A stretch of DNA of 64,000 bases from Sphingomonas sp. Mn802worker (GCF_000382485.1 NZ_AORY01000021.1:58594-122593); one strand, 5' to 3'; shown: positions 9,256 to 18,660, counted from the stretch's first letter. Notes: generated by a model not told the origin, from the sequence alone. A program made the numbers and translations.

Positions 9256-9597
9256 GATCTTAACTGCCTTCCTGCAGTTACGCGATAGAGGGTTGACCAT
9301 CTGGCGACACCCAAGAGGTCCCGCTCCTACGACAGAGGTAAGCTCAAGGCAGCGCTTGCATAGAATTGCGGCGCAGTCAAAGCTGCCGCGGTGGAGATCT
9401 GGGTGGCGGTGATAGTAACCTACGCATGTGATCTTACGACCTCCGCGTTGCTGCGCGCATCTGCCGCATAAGCGCAGCGAACTTTAGTCATTCTTTTGAT
9501 AGCGTAGAGGACCGTAGCCTCGCCTACCTCAGCAAAATACGGCAGCGCCTAAATCGGTGAGGTGTCGATCCAACCATCCAGCGTGGTAACCGGCACG
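9256..9597. other. Intergenic region upstream of beta-helix gene
   Basis: Some 340 bases with no supported gene. It should contain the promoter of the minus-strand beta-helix gene. No terminator, RNA gene or repeat was recognised. Confidence 0.3.
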
Positions 9598-9777
9598 CTA
9601 GCCAAACGGTGTAATCGGCGACTTAGACGGCCTGCCCGGTCGGCCGTGCCGAGCAACTCGATTTGCGTCGGTCCCGGCGTGTTGGACACCCGGAGCACTA
9701 GCACCGGTGCGGACCTGTGCGGCAGAGATTGCCTGCATTCGCATGGCCGCACTGCCGATCGGCGTAGCGTTGTCCAT
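9598..9777 (-). pseudogene. Probable broken paralogue of the 51-aa ORF
   Basis: The frame from ATG 9775-9777 encodes MDNATPIGSAAMRMQAISAA, similar in its AA-RMQA-A-Q-R pattern to the ORF at 6474-6629. It has no ribosome-binding site, and after residue ~27 the natural-looking continuation (VSNTPGPTQIELLGTADRAG ... DGWIDTSPI) is in another frame ending at 9549. This suggests a frameshifted gene. The two copies flank the beta-helix gene. Confidence 0.35.
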
Positions 9778-9946
9778 GTCTGGTGCGATCGCAGGGTCGG
9801 TGTTTACAATCCTGACATGAAGACACGATCGCTTACAAAATACCTGGTGCAATTATGTCACGGCAGCAAGTGAAGTCACCGGGTGCCGCAACTTCTCCAC
9901 AATATCGTGGTTCGGACGGTTAAATCAGCTTCGAAAGGGAGACGTA

Positions 9947-10822
9947 ATGATCAAGTTCCTATCCACCACCGCTGCGGCGGTGCTGGCGATGGGCCTCGCG
10001 CCGAACGCATTCGCGCAGGACACCATGATGAGCGACGATGCTCAGCCGTTCAGCGGTCTCTACGTTGCTGCCTCTGGCGGTTATGACGTGCAGGGCAACG
10101 ACATCGGTTCGCGCATCCAGTTCGATCGCAATGGCGATGGTCGTTTCGGCGACGGTATCACCGATCAGGTTTCGACCGCGACGGGCGCCGACGCCTTCTC
10201 GCCGGGCTTTTGCAACGGCCGTGCGCTGACCACCAATCCTGGCAACGGGTGCGAGAACGATCGCAACCGCGCATCCTACTATGGCCGCGTCGGGTTCGAT
10301 GTTCAGCGCGGGCACTTTGTGTTCGGTGCGCTGGGTGAGTTCGGCAAGACCGAAATCAAGGATTATGTCAGCGGCTTCAGCACCACGCCTGCGTTCTACA
10401 CGATGGAGCGTGCGGTGAACTGGGAAGCATCGGCTCGTCTGCGCGCCGGTCTGGCGTTCGGCGAAGGCCGTAACGCGGGCATGTTCTACGCGACCGGTGG
10501 TGCGGGCTATGCCGACATCAAGCACCGCTTCTACACCAACAACACTGCCAATGCGTTCAGCGACAACGGCAATGACAAGAAGTGGGGCTACATCGTCGGT
10601 GGCGGTGTCGAGAAGTTCATCACGCGCAAGATCTCGATCGGCGCGGAATACACCTACCACGATTACAAGGACGGCGATTATCGCGTCCAGGTGACGCAGG
10701 GAACCGCTCCGGCGACCAACCCGTTCGTGCTCGCGCCGAACACGGCTGGCACGACGATCCGTCGTGCCGACGACAACTTCCGCTGGCACAGCCTGCGCGG
10801 CACCGTCGGTTTCCACTTCTGA
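9947..10822 (+). CDS. Outer-membrane beta-barrel protein (opacity/porin family)
   Basis: A 291-aa outer-membrane protein. Signal peptide MIKFLSTTAAAVLAMGLAPNAFAQ, then a small barrel with alternating strands: FSGLYVAASGGYD, ASYYGRVGFDVQRGHFVFGA, WGYIVGGGVEKFI and ISIGAEYTYHDYKDGDY, ending SLRGTVGFHF with the terminal Phe recognised by the Bam machinery. One Cys pair (FCNGR...NGCEND) sits in a predicted surface loop. AAGGGAGA precedes the ATG. The family (COG3637-like) has mostly structural or adhesive roles; no enzymatic function is suggested. Confidence 0.88.
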   Translation: MIKFLSTTAAAVLAMGLAPNAFAQDTMMSDDAQPFSGLYVAASGGYDVQGNDIGSRIQFDRNGDGRFGDGITDQVSTATGADAFSPGFCNGRALTTNPGNGCENDRNRASYYGRVGFDVQRGHFVFGALGEFGKTEIKDYVSGFSTTPAFYTMERAVNWEASARLRAGLAFGEGRNAGMFYATGGAGYADIKHRFYTNNTANAFSDNGNDKKWGYIVGGGVEKFITRKISIGAEYTYHDYKDGDYRVQVTQGTAPATNPFVLAPNTAGTTIRRADDNFRWHSLRGTVGFHF

Positions 10823-10863
10823 TCGATATTGACCTGAGGCTACAAGCCTTGGGTCAGGTCGGC

Positions 10864-10897
10864 AAAAAGGGCGGGGCATCGATGCCCCGCCCTTTTT
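10864..10897. terminator. Strong bidirectional rho-independent terminator
   Basis: Near-perfect palindrome AAAAAGGGCGGGGCATC / GATGCCCCGCCCTTTTT between the convergent porin and rfbH genes. It has a GC-rich stem with A/T runs on both sides, so it can serve both strands. Confidence 0.93.
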
Positions 10898-10948
10898 ATA
10901 TGTGCGCTAGCCAGTGCAGGGGAACCGCGCCACGCGGTCCCCTGAAAC

Positions 10949-12262
10949 TCAGAAGTTCAGCCCAAAGAACTCTTCGAGCTTCTCGCCCACATAGTCGAAA
11001 TGCGTTTCGCCCAGCGCCGGGAAGACACCGAGCCAGAAGCTGTTGTTCATGACGCGATCGGTCTGCGTCAGGTCGCCGACGACACGGTAATTGACGTGCT
11101 TGAAATAGGGCTGGCGCGTAAGGTTGCCTGCGAAGACCAGCCGGGTGCCGATCTTGTTCTGGTCGAGGAAGCGCGTCAGATCGACGCGCTTGGCGTCGAC
11201 GCCCTCGCGCAGCATCAGCGGATAGCCGAACCATGACGGGTCCGAGTTCGGCGTTGCCTCGGGCAGGATGAAGATTTCTTCCATCCCCTTCAGCCGCTCG
11301 GTCAGCAGCGCGAAGTTGCGACGGCGTGCGGCGACGAAGTCGTCGACGCGGTCTAGCTGCGCCAGGCCGCAGGCGGCCTGCATGTCGGTGATCTTCAGGT
11401 TATAGCCGAGGTGGCTGTAGACATACTTGTGGTCGTAGCCGAACGGCAGATCACCGTGCTGCTGCCCGAAGCGGCTGCCGCAGGTGTTGTCGCAGCCGGG
11501 CGCGCAATAGCAGTCACGGCCCCAGTCGCGGATGCTCTCGATGATCGGCTTGAGCTCTATCGACTGCGTGAAGACCGCGCCGCCTTCACCCATCGTGATG
11601 TGGTGCGCCGGGTAGAAGGACAATGTTGCGACGTCGCCCCACAAACCGACCTTCTTGCCGTCATACGTCGCGCCCAGCGCGTCGCAGCAATCCTCGACCA
11701 GCCACAGGTCGTGCTCGTCGCAGATGCGGCGGACTTCGGCGAGGTTGAACGGATTGCCGAGCGTGTGCGCGATCATGATTGCGCCGGTCTTCTCGGTGAT
11801 CGCCGCCTCAATCAGGCTGGCGTCGATATTGTAGGTCGGCACGTCGACATCGACGAAGACGGGGATCAGGCCGTGCTGGATCGACGGGTTGACCGTGGTC
11901 GGGAAGCCCGCCGCAACGGTGATGACCTCGTCGCCCGGCTTGAGGCGGCGATCACCCAGCTTGTGACTGGTGAGGCATGACAGCGCGAGCAGATTGGCCG
12001 ACGAACCCGACGTCGTGGTAAGCACGAACGGTGCGCCGGTGATCTTGGCAAGACCCGCCTCGAACTCGGTGTTGAAGCGTCCCGTCGTCAGCCAGCCGTC
12101 GAGCGAGGCCTCGACCATCAGCTCGATTTCGGGCGCGCCGATCACCTTGCCTGCGGGCGGAATCACGCTCTCGCCTGGGATGAACGGCTTGGGAGCAAAC
12201 TGCGCCTCGGCGTACTGGTTCACCAGCGCGCGGATCTGCTTGCGAAGGTCGTCAGGGCTCAT
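10949..12262 (-). CDS. rfbH: CDP-6-deoxy-4-keto-glucose 3-dehydrase (E1)
   Basis: A 437-aa PMP/[2Fe-2S] enzyme of the DegT/DnrJ/EryC1 fold that removes the 3-OH of CDP-4-keto-6-deoxy-glucose (RfbH/DdhC/AscC). Diagnostic features: HHITMGEGG with His220/His221 where sugar aminotransferases have the PLP lysine; Cys193 in EDCCDALG; and the cysteine-rich stretch [13 protein letters not shown] (Cys251, 253, 257, 261) that supplies the iron-sulfur cluster. The start is ATG 12260-12262. It is the last gene of the minus-strand ddhDABC-order operon, 11 bases after rfbG. With the reductase at 14165-15154 it forms CDP-3,6-dideoxy-4-keto-hexose, the precursor of 3,6-dideoxyhexoses and of yersiniose. Confidence 0.95.
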   Translation of the reverse strand: MSPDDLRKQIRALVNQYAEAQFAPKPFIPGESVIPPAGKVIGAPEIELMVEASLDGWLTTGRFNTEFEAGLAKITGAPFVLTTTSGSSANLLALSCLTSHKLGDRRLKPGDEVITVAAGFPTTVNPSIQHGLIPVFVDVDVPTYNIDASLIEAAITEKTGAIMIAHTLGNPFNLAEVRRICDEHDLWLVEDCCDALGATYDGKKVGLWGDVATLSFYPAHHITMGEGGAVFTQSIELKPIIESIRDWGRDCYCAPGCDNTCGSRFGQQHGDLPFGYDHKYVYSHLGYNLKITDMQAACGLAQLDRVDDFVAARRRNFALLTERLKGMEEIFILPEATPNSDPSWFGYPLMLREGVDAKRVDLTRFLDQNKIGTRLVFAGNLTRQPYFKHVNYRVVGDLTQTDRVMNNSFWLGVFPALGETHFDYVGEKLEEFFGLNF

Positions 12263-12273
12263 CGATCGTATTC

Positions 12274-13383
12274 CTATGCGGCAAGGGGGAGCAGAGCGGC
12301 AGCGAAGCGCTCGAGCTCGGTCAGACAATGTTCGTGCATGTCGGCGCCCGACAGCCACGCGCGCTGCCACGCGACGATGCTGGTGAGCGTTTGTGCGAGA
12401 TCCCAGCGCGGCTGCCAGCCGAGCTCGGCCCGCGCCTTGGAGATATCGAGCTTCAGGTAACGCGCCTCGTGCGGCTGGACGCTCTCGTCACGGGTCCAAG
12501 TCGCACCATCACCCCAGGCGTCGCACATGCGCTCGACGATCCACTGGACGGGGCGGGCATCGTCGTCGCGCGGGCCGAAGTTCCACGCCTGCGCAGCCTG
12601 CTCGGGCGTGTGCCACAATGCCTGCGCGAGCGCGAGATAACCGCCCACCGGCTCCAGCACGTGCTGCCACGGCCGGATCGCGAGCGGATTGCGGATCAGC
12701 ACGGGCTCGCCGCGCTCGATCGCGCGCAGGATGTCGGGGATCAGGCGGTCATCGGCCCAATCGCCCCCGCCGATGACGTTGCCCGCACGCCCGCTGGCGA
12801 GCGCAATGCCCGCCTCGCTCAGGAACGAGCGGCGATAGGCCGACACGACCAGCTCGGCGCAGCCCTTGGAGTTGGAATAAGGGTCGTATCCCCCCATCGC
12901 CTCGTCCTCGCGGTAGCCCCAGGCCCATTCGCGATTCTCGTAGCATTTGTCGGTGGTGACGACGACGCAGGCGCGCACGCTGCCTGCCTTGCGCACCGCC
13001 TCGAGCAGGTGGACGGTTCCCATAACGTTGGTGGCATAGGTGCCGACCGGATCGTCGTACGATGCGCGCACGAGCGGCTGCGCGGCCATGTGGATCACGA
13101 TCTCGGGATCGGCATCGACCAGCGCACGTTCCAGCACAGCAGCATCGCGAATGTCGCCGATGATCGACGTCATGCCATCGCCTACGCGCGCGACGTCGAA
13201 CAGCGCTGGGCTGGTCGGGGGCGACAATGCAAAGCCGGTCAGCTGCGCACCCATCTGCTGCAGCCACAGCGCCATCCAGCTGCCCTTGAAGCCGGTATGC
13301 CCGCTCAGGAAAACGCGCTTACCTGACCAGAATGTGGGATCGACGTGGCCGCGGGCAGTGCGTTCGGAAAGGTCCTGCGTCAT
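12274..13383 (-). CDS. rfbG: CDP-glucose 4,6-dehydratase
   Basis: A 369-aa extended SDR that converts CDP-glucose to CDP-4-keto-6-deoxy-glucose. NAD-binding [12 protein letters not shown] near residue 25, [15 protein letters not shown] (typical of RfbG), [16 protein letters not shown], the Tyr-Lys pair in [12 protein letters not shown], and the downstream [19 protein letters not shown] and [10 protein letters not shown] motifs that identify the CDP-specific enzyme. The ATG 13381-13383 overlaps the rfbF stop by 4 bases, indicating coupling. It acts between RfbF and RfbH. Confidence 0.96.
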   Translation of the reverse strand: MTQDLSERTARGHVDPTFWSGKRVFLSGHTGFKGSWMALWLQQMGAQLTGFALSPPTSPALFDVARVGDGMTSIIGDIRDAAVLERALVDADPEIVIHMAAQPLVRASYDDPVGTYATNVMGTVHLLEAVRKAGSVRACVVVTTDKCYENREWAWGYREDEAMGGYDPYSNSKGCAELVVSAYRRSFLSEAGIALASGRAGNVIGGGDWADDRLIPDILRAIERGEPVLIRNPLAIRPWQHVLEPVGGYLALAQALWHTPEQAAQAWNFGPRDDDARPVQWIVERMCDAWGDGATWTRDESVQPHEARYLKLDISKARAELGWQPRWDLAQTLTSIVAWQRAWLSGADMHEHCLTELERFAAALLPLAA

Positions 13384-14153
13384 CGCCACGTGCACCACGG
13401 CGCCTTGCCATTCTCCCACATCGTGTTGAGCATCTGCTTCTCGCGCAGCGTGTCCATCGGCTGCCAGAAGCCGTGATGTTCATAGGCCATCAGCTCACCG
13501 TCCTGCGCGAGCCCGCGCAGCGGCTCCTGCTCCCACAGCGTCTCGTCGCCCGCGATCCGATCAATGACGCGCGGCGACAGCACGAAGAAACCGCCATTGA
13601 TCATGCCGCCATCGCCCTGCGGCTTTTCCAAGAACTCGGCCACGCGACCTTCCTCAATCTGCAATGCGCCGAAGCGGCCGGGCGGATAGGTGGCGGTCAG
13701 CGTCGCTTCCTTGCCGTGCGACAAGTGAAAATCGCGGCTGGCGGTGATGTCGATGTCGCCGACACCATCGCCGTAGGTAAAGAAGAAGAATTCCTCATCG
13801 CGAACGTGCTCGGCCACGCGGCGCAGCCGGCCGCCGGTCTGCGATTCATCGCCGGTATCGACCAGGGTCACCTTCCACGGCTCGGCGCGCTTCTCGTGGA
13901 CGATGGTCTCGCCATGGCGCATGTCGATCGTGACATCGGACATGTGCAGCTCGTAATTGGCGAAATACTCCTTGATCATATAGCCCTTGTAGCCACAGCA
14001 GATCACGAAGTCGTTCACGCCATGCGCGGAATAGATCTTCATGATGTGCCACAGGATCGGGCGTCCGCCGATCTCGATCATCGGCTTGGGGCGCAGGCTG
14101 GTTTCTTCGGCAAAGCGTGTGCCGAGCCCGCCGGCGAGGATAACTGCCTTCAT
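13380..14153 (-). CDS. rfbF: Glucose-1-phosphate cytidylyltransferase
   Basis: A 257-aa nucleotidyltransferase making CDP-glucose from CTP and glucose-1-phosphate. N-terminal MKAVILAGGLGTRFAEET and RPKPMIEIGGRPILWHIMK, YGDGVGDIDI metal-binding region, GRFGALQIEEGRV, FLEKPQGDGGMINGGFFV and HHGFWQPMDTLREK; full length for the family. First committed step of the pathway. Lies 11 bases after the reductase gene and overlaps rfbG by 4 bases. Confidence 0.97.
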   Translation of the reverse strand: MKAVILAGGLGTRFAEETSLRPKPMIEIGGRPILWHIMKIYSAHGVNDFVICCGYKGYMIKEYFANYELHMSDVTIDMRHGETIVHEKRAEPWKVTLVDTGDESQTGGRLRRVAEHVRDEEFFFFTYGDGVGDIDITASRDFHLSHGKEATLTATYPPGRFGALQIEEGRVAEFLEKPQGDGGMINGGFFVLSPRVIDRIAGDETLWEQEPLRGLAQDGELMAYEHHGFWQPMDTLREKQMLNTMWENGKAPWCTWR

Positions 14154-14164
14154 GGTTGCTGGCC

Positions 14165-15154
14165 TTAGTTAGAACTGACGAATGCGTCGGAGAAAAAGCG
14201 TTTCGCGGGTAGGCCAAGCGCGAGCAAGGCGGCCCGCGCCGAACCGATCATCGCGGATGAGCCACACGCGTAGACAGCGGTATCGGCAGGGTCGATCCCT
14301 CGCGCGATCGCGGCGTCCTGCACGTAGCCGCGACGCCCGCTCCAGCGTTCGTCGCGACCCGACAGCAGGTGGTGAAAACCAATGTCGAGCCCGAGGCCGA
14401 CCGGATCCCAGCAGAAGCTCTCGGCCTCGCGGTTGCCCCAGAACACATCGATCCGGTGCTGCGCGGCGCGATCAGGATCGCTCGCCAGTTCCTCCAGCAG
14501 CGCCTTCACGGGCGCGATGCCGGTGCCGGTCGCCAGAAACAGCAGGTTGGTCGGTCCTTCGTCACGCAGGAAGAACGTGCCGAACGGTCCCTCTACGCGA
14601 ACAAGGTCGTTCACCTTGGCACGCTCGAACCAGTAAGCGCTGAGAGCGCCGCCCGGATAGCGTTTGATGATCAGCTCTAGCTGATGGTCGGCTCGCGGTG
14701 CATTCGCCGAGCTGTAGCTGCGGCGCACGCCATCGGCGAGAACGTCGACATACTGCCCCGGCAGGAAACGAAGCGGCGAGGCAGGCGGCGTGCGTAGCAC
14801 CACCTTGACGATATCGGGTGCCAGTCGCTCGATCGAGACGACACGTGCCGGGATCGTCTTGACCTCGAAACCGGCGAGCCGGTCAAGCGGCTCGATGTCG
14901 AGCACCACGTCCCCGGCAGCCGCGCGGCAGCAGGTCAGGATGAGACCCTGCTGCACCTCGTCGGCCGACAGGCTCTCGTCTTCGGGGCGAAGCAGCACTG
15001 TTTCGCCTGTCGCAAGCGGCACCTTGCAGACACCGCACCGTCCGGTGCGGCAGCTATATTCGAGCACGATACCCGCCGCGCGTGCGGCGTCGAGAATGGA
15101 AGTGGCCGCATCGGCGGGGAAACTGCGGCCGGTATTGAGCGTGACAACGGACAT
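14165..15154 (-). CDS. ddhD: CDP-6-deoxy-delta-3,4-glucoseen reductase (E3-type)
   Basis: A 329-aa flavo-iron-sulfur protein passing electrons from NAD(P)H to the RfbH (E1) intermediate. N-terminal plant-type ferredoxin with Cys35, Cys40, Cys43 and Cys75 (YSCRTGRCGVC ... LTCC), then a FAD-binding barrel (RSYSSAN) and a NAD-binding domain (LATGTGIAPVKALLEEL, CGSSAMIGSARAAL). First gene of the minus-strand operon; the order ddhD-rfbF-rfbG-rfbH is the ddhDABC order known from Yersinia. The ATG 15152-15154 places the ferredoxin domain at the very N-terminus. Its ribosome site is poor, and the open frame extends further upstream without domain support. Confidence 0.93.
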   Translation of the reverse strand: MSVVTLNTGRSFPADAATSILDAARAAGIVLEYSCRTGRCGVCKVPLATGETVLLRPEDESLSADEVQQGLILTCCRAAAGDVVLDIEPLDRLAGFEVKTIPARVVSIERLAPDIVKVVLRTPPASPLRFLPGQYVDVLADGVRRSYSSANAPRADHQLELIIKRYPGGALSAYWFERAKVNDLVRVEGPFGTFFLRDEGPTNLLFLATGTGIAPVKALLEELASDPDRAAQHRIDVFWGNREAESFCWDPVGLGLDIGFHHLLSGRDERWSGRRGYVQDAAIARGIDPADTAVYACGSSAMIGSARAALLALGLPAKRFFSDAFVSSN

Positions 15155-15187
15155 GAACGCGCGCTGATACTTGGTTCGCGTCGACAG

Positions 15188-15214
15188 TCCAGTCTTGTCC
15201 AATCCAGTCTTGTC
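15188..15214. repeat. 15-bp tandem direct repeat in divergent promoter region
   Basis: TCCAGTCTTGTC occurs at 15188-15199 and again at 15203-15214 (15-bp period), inside the 305-base divergent intergenic region between ddhD and the aldolase gene. The remainder of that region shows no gene. The repeat may be a regulator site or a replication-slippage duplication. Confidence 0.5.
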
Positions 15215-15459
15215 AGCGTTTCGGGCATTGTTGCCAAAGTGCTGCACTGGCGCGGCTGAACCGGTGCGTGTTGTTGACGACGCTAGATAAATCGAACCAG
15301 CCGTCTTATCGGCACCGATCAATGCGGACACACAGCCGCCAACGCAGCAAGGGAGACGCCAGCGCAGCGAATGTTTCGGGAATGTATCAATCGGCGGTAA
15401 ATGTTTACACCTGCGTCCTCGACGCGATTGATCGACCAGAACCTTCTCACGATGGCGAA

Positions 15460-16188
15460 ATGAGATTGGGAGAGTGTGTGGTACAAGGAAGTCTGAATCC
15501 CTTCACGTCGTTGAAGGGCGAATTCGAGGCTGAGGGTCTTAGCCGTGAGGATCTGGCCGCAGAGGTCGCTTGGGCGGGTCGTCGCGGTATCGATTACCTG
15601 TGCAAGATCGGCGGATGCGAGGCGAAGTCGGACCTGCTGTTCCTTGAACGCCTAGGCGTCACCAGCGTCGTCGCGCCGATGATCGAGAGCGCGTTCGCCA
15701 TGTCGAAGTACATGGACGCGCTGCCCGGTGATCATTTCCATCACGTCGGCGTCACCATCGAGACCAAGGATGCGGTGGAACGGATCGATGCGATCCTCGA
15801 CGCCGGGCATCGCCTGACCAACGTCACGCTCGGTCGGTCCGACTTGACCGCGTCGTTCGGTGGTAATGGCGTCGATGGTGATGAAACGATGGTGATGGTC
15901 CGCACCGTTGCCGATGCCGCCAAGCGCCGCGGGCTGGAGGTGACGATGGGTGGTGGCGTGAATGCGCGCACCCGCGACCTGCTGCGTAGCGACGCCGAAC
16001 TCGCCGCGCGGATCGCCTGCGTCGAAACGCGCAAGGTCGTAATTCCCGTTCCCGCTTTCCTTGAGGACGGTGTGCTGGAGCGCGCGATCGGTGTCGAGCT
16101 TGACCTGCTCGATCTTCATTCGGGTCCGGCGGGTCGCGGTCTCGACAAGGCGCGAACGCGCGCCGAGCAAATTCGCAGCAGGTTGTAA
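15460..16188 (+). CDS. HpcH/HpaI-family aldolase
   Basis: About 242 aa. Members of this TIM-barrel family join or split 2-keto acids (pyruvate class) and aldehydes, or act on citramalyl/malyl thioesters. Visible: LCKIGGCEAKSDL, VAPMIESAFAMSKYMDALPG, a VTIETKDAV Glu and GRSDLTASFG Asp matching the family's divalent-metal ligands, and GGGVNARTRDLL. The start is uncertain: ATG 15460 is used, but a GTG at 15478 and an open frame back to 15268 exist. It heads a + operon with a HAD phosphatase (4-base gap), a ThDP enzyme and a reductase, so it probably makes or consumes a 2-keto acid for the same sugar. The exact substrate is unknown. Confidence 0.75.
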   Translation: MRLGECVVQGSLNPFTSLKGEFEAEGLSREDLAAEVAWAGRRGIDYLCKIGGCEAKSDLLFLERLGVTSVVAPMIESAFAMSKYMDALPGDHFHHVGVTIETKDAVERIDAILDAGHRLTNVTLGRSDLTASFGGNGVDGDETMVMVRTVADAAKRRGLEVTMGGGVNARTRDLLRSDAELAARIACVETRKVVIPVPAFLEDGVLERAIGVELDLLDLHSGPAGRGLDKARTRAEQIRSRL

Positions 16189-16192
16189 GTTC

Positions 16193-16897
16193 ATGGAATT
16201 GAAGCTGGTTCTCGACTTCGACGGCGTGCTCTTCAACAGCGCGTTTGAGGCCTATTCGGTATGCAACCGGGCGGTCGCAGGCGCGGCAAATTATCGTCAG
16301 GAAGTGAGCTTCGAGGAGTTCCTCGAGTTTCGCGCCGTGGTCACCGATGCGTGGCAGTACAATCGTCTCTACGACGAGCGCCGCCTGGTTGAGCCCGCCG
16401 GGCTTCCCGACGTGACGCCGGACGAAGATGATTGGGCGTTCTCGACGCGCTTCTTCGCCGCGCGTGACGAGATGATGGTCGATCCCGACTGGCCCAAGCT
16501 GATGGCGCCGTACGACTTCTTTTTCCTGTTGCGTCCGTTGCTCTTGGCGCATCCCGACCGCTTCGCGATCCTGTCGACGCGCAACGTCGCCTCGATCCGA
16601 CGCACGCTCGATTTCTACGACGCCGACGTGGTGCCGGTGTTCGGGCAGGAGCATATCCGCTCGATCGGCTCCAAGATCGCGGTTGCGGAGGCGCAAGGGT
16701 GGCTCGCCAAGGGTGATTACCTCGTCGTCTACGTCGACGACATGAACTCGCACCTCGAACCGTTCGACGGGCGTGTCCACCTGCCGCTTCATGCCGATTG
16801 GGGATATGACCATACCGACAGCAACAGCATGACCCAGCATCAGGTGCTGACCATCCTGTCGTCGATGCTGAAGCTGTCGCAGGGGAAGGCGCAGTGA
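16193..16897 (+). CDS. HAD-superfamily phosphatase-like protein
   Basis: A 234-aa soluble HAD-fold hydrolase. Motif I LDFDGVLFNS with nucleophile Asp and acid/base Asp near residues 9 and 11; motif II in ILSTRN; a Lys (GSKIAVAEAQG); and motif IV YVDDMNSHLE. A helical cap lies between motifs I and II. In this operon it could dephosphorylate an aldolase product or a sugar phosphate. Start ATG 16193, 4 bases after the aldolase stop. Its last bases overlap the next start (GTGA), showing translational coupling. Confidence 0.78.
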   Translation: MELKLVLDFDGVLFNSAFEAYSVCNRAVAGAANYRQEVSFEEFLEFRAVVTDAWQYNRLYDERRLVEPAGLPDVTPDEDDWAFSTRFFAARDEMMVDPDWPKLMAPYDFFFLLRPLLLAHPDRFAILSTRNVASIRRTLDFYDADVVPVFGQEHIRSIGSKIAVAEAQGWLAKGDYLVVYVDDMNSHLEPFDGRVHLPLHADWGYDHTDSNSMTQHQVLTILSSMLKLSQGKAQ

Positions 16898-18660
16898 AAT
16901 ATTCCGACCAGATCGCGGCCTGGTTGCAGACGGCTGGCTACACCCACTATTTCTACGTCGGCGGGGGCAACATCATGCACCTGACCGAAAGCCTCGACCG
17001 CTACATGACCGGCGTTCCCGTCGTTCACGAGGTCGCGGCCGGCATCGCGGCGGAATATTTCAACGAGATCGCGCATCCCGCGCGTGCGCTGGCGCTGGTG
17101 ACCGCGGGACCGGGTCTGACCAACATCGTCACGGCATTGTCGGGCGCGTATCTCGAAAGCCGTGAGCTGCTCGTCATCGGCGGCCAGGTGAAGACCGCCG
17201 ATCTCGCACGCGAGCAGGTCCGCTCGCGCGGCATTCAGGAGGTCGACGGGGTCGCGCTGGTGCGCTCGACCACCAAACTCGCTTACCGGTTCGAGGCGCC
17301 GATCGCGGCGGACGAGTTCCTGGAAAAGCTCGCCGTCAGCTGGACGCCGCGCAAGGGGCCGGTGTTCCTCGAGTTCCCGCTCGACGTTCAGGCCGCAACC
17401 GTCGAGGAAACGGCGCTGCCGGCGCTTGTTGCGCCCGCCTTGCCCGTCGTCGACGACGCGTCGCTCGACCGCGTGGCGGACCTTTATGATCGCGCCGAGC
17501 GGCCGGTCGTCCTGCTGGGCGGAGGTGTCGCCTATGGCGGAGCGGCCGCATTGCGCGAGGCGCTGGTCGCGCGCGGCGTGCCGACGATGACGACCTATAA
17601 CGGCGCCGACCGGATGGACGGCGACGACCCCAATTACCTCGGTCGTCCCAACACCTGGGGGCAGCGCTCCGCCAACATCATCATCCAGCGCGCCGACCTG
17701 ATCATCGCGATCGGTACGCGGCTCGGGCTGCAGCAGACCGGTTTCAACTGGCAGGAATTCGGCCGCGACGCGACGATCGTCCAGGTCGAGATCGATGAGG
17801 GCGAACTCAACAAGGGTCACCCGCGCGTCGATCATGGCTTCGCGGTCGATGCCAACGATTTCGCACACCGGCTGTTCGCACGTCCGCTCGCGCGCCACGA
17901 CGCATGGCTCGCCGAGGCACGGCGCATCCGCGCGGCAGTTCCCCGGGTCGAGGACGTCAACAAGACCGGGGAGGGCTATCTCTCGCCCTATGACTTCATC
18001 GTCCGACTGGAAGCGCTGACGCGCGACGACGATCTGGTCATTCCGTGTTCGAGCGGCAGCGCGTTCACGCTGTCGATGCAGCTCTACAAGCAGCGTTTTG
18101 GCCAGCGCATGCTGACCGACAAGTCGCTCGCCTCGATGGGTTACGGCCTGTCGGGAGCGATCGGCGCGGCGATCGCGGCGCGCGATGCCGGTGGGGAGGG
18201 GCGTTCGCGCCGAACGATCCTGATCGAGGGCGATGGCGGCTTCGCGCAGAACCTGCAGGAACTGGGAACGGTTGCGGTCAACAACCTCGATCTGAAGATC
18301 TTCATCTTCCACGATCAGGGCCACGCGTCGATCCGCATGACGCAGCGCAGCTATTTCAACGGCAAGTATCTGGGGTGCGATCGTCCCTCGGGGCTTGGCT
18401 TACCCGATTGGGAGCGGCTGTTCGTCGCCTGGGACGTGCCGGTGATGCCGCTGGGGCTCGATTTCGATACCGATCCCGCGGTGCTGGAGCGGCTTGCCGC
18501 GCCGGGGCCGGCCGCGTTCATCGTGCCGATCGATCCCGAACAGACCTACATGCCCAAGATCACCAGCCGCATCACCGCCACGGGCTCGATGGAATCGAAC
18601 CCGATCGACCGTATGTCGCCGGAGATCGATTACCTGGCGCAGGATGCGCCGGTGGCATGA
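16894..18660 (+). CDS. ThDP-dependent acetolactate-synthase-like enzyme (YerE-like candidate)
   Basis: A 588-aa three-domain ThDP enzyme. Pyrimidine-domain activating Glu in VVHEVAAG near residue 47, TAGPGLTN, a central domain with VVLLGGGVAYGG, and a pyrophosphate domain with SMGYGLSGAIGAA and GDGGFAQNLQELGTV ... FHDQGHASI. The usual Asn metal ligand of the GDG-N26-NN motif appears to be Asp here. In Yersinia, YerE of this family attaches a two-carbon unit from pyruvate to CDP-3,6-dideoxy-4-keto-glucose. The neighbouring ddh genes supply that same acceptor, so a branched-sugar C-C ligase is the favoured role. A catabolic carboligase is the alternative. GTG start with AGGGGAAGG upstream; overlaps HAD by 4 bases and the next gene by 4. 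Confidence 0.8.
   Translation: MKYSDQIAAWLQTAGYTHYFYVGGGNIMHLTESLDRYMTGVPVVHEVAAGIAAEYFNEIAHPARALALVTAGPGLTNIVTALSGAYLESRELLVIGGQVKTADLAREQVRSRGIQEVDGVALVRSTTKLAYRFEAPIAADEFLEKLAVSWTPRKGPVFLEFPLDVQAATVEETALPALVAPALPVVDDASLDRVADLYDRAERPVVLLGGGVAYGGAAALREALVARGVPTMTTYNGADRMDGDDPNYLGRPNTWGQRSANIIIQRADLIIAIGTRLGLQQTGFNWQEFGRDATIVQVEIDEGELNKGHPRVDHGFAVDANDFAHRLFARPLARHDAWLAEARRIRAAVPRVEDVNKTGEGYLSPYDFIVRLEALTRDDDLVIPCSSGSAFTLSMQLYKQRFGQRMLTDKSLASMGYGLSGAIGAAIAARDAGGEGRSRRTILIEGDGGFAQNLQELGTVAVNNLDLKIFIFHDQGHASIRMTQRSYFNGKYLGCDRPSGLGLPDWERLFVAWDVPVMPLGLDFDTDPAVLERLAAPGPAAFIVPIDPEQTYMPKITSRITATGSMESNPIDRMSPEIDYLAQDAPVA

Noticed and set aside
14369..14680. Short + strand frames inside the ddhD gene
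   Set aside because: Antisense to ferredoxin/FAD domains with clear motifs; no ribosome sites.
16840..18324. 494-codon open frame on the minus strand
   Set aside because: Antisense to the ThDP enzyme, whose motifs and gene coupling are clear.
18045..18656. Long N-terminal extension of the epimerase/reductase frame
   Set aside because: It overlaps the ThDP gene in another frame; the Rossmann motif begins right after ATG 18657, which has the usual 4-base stop/start overlap.
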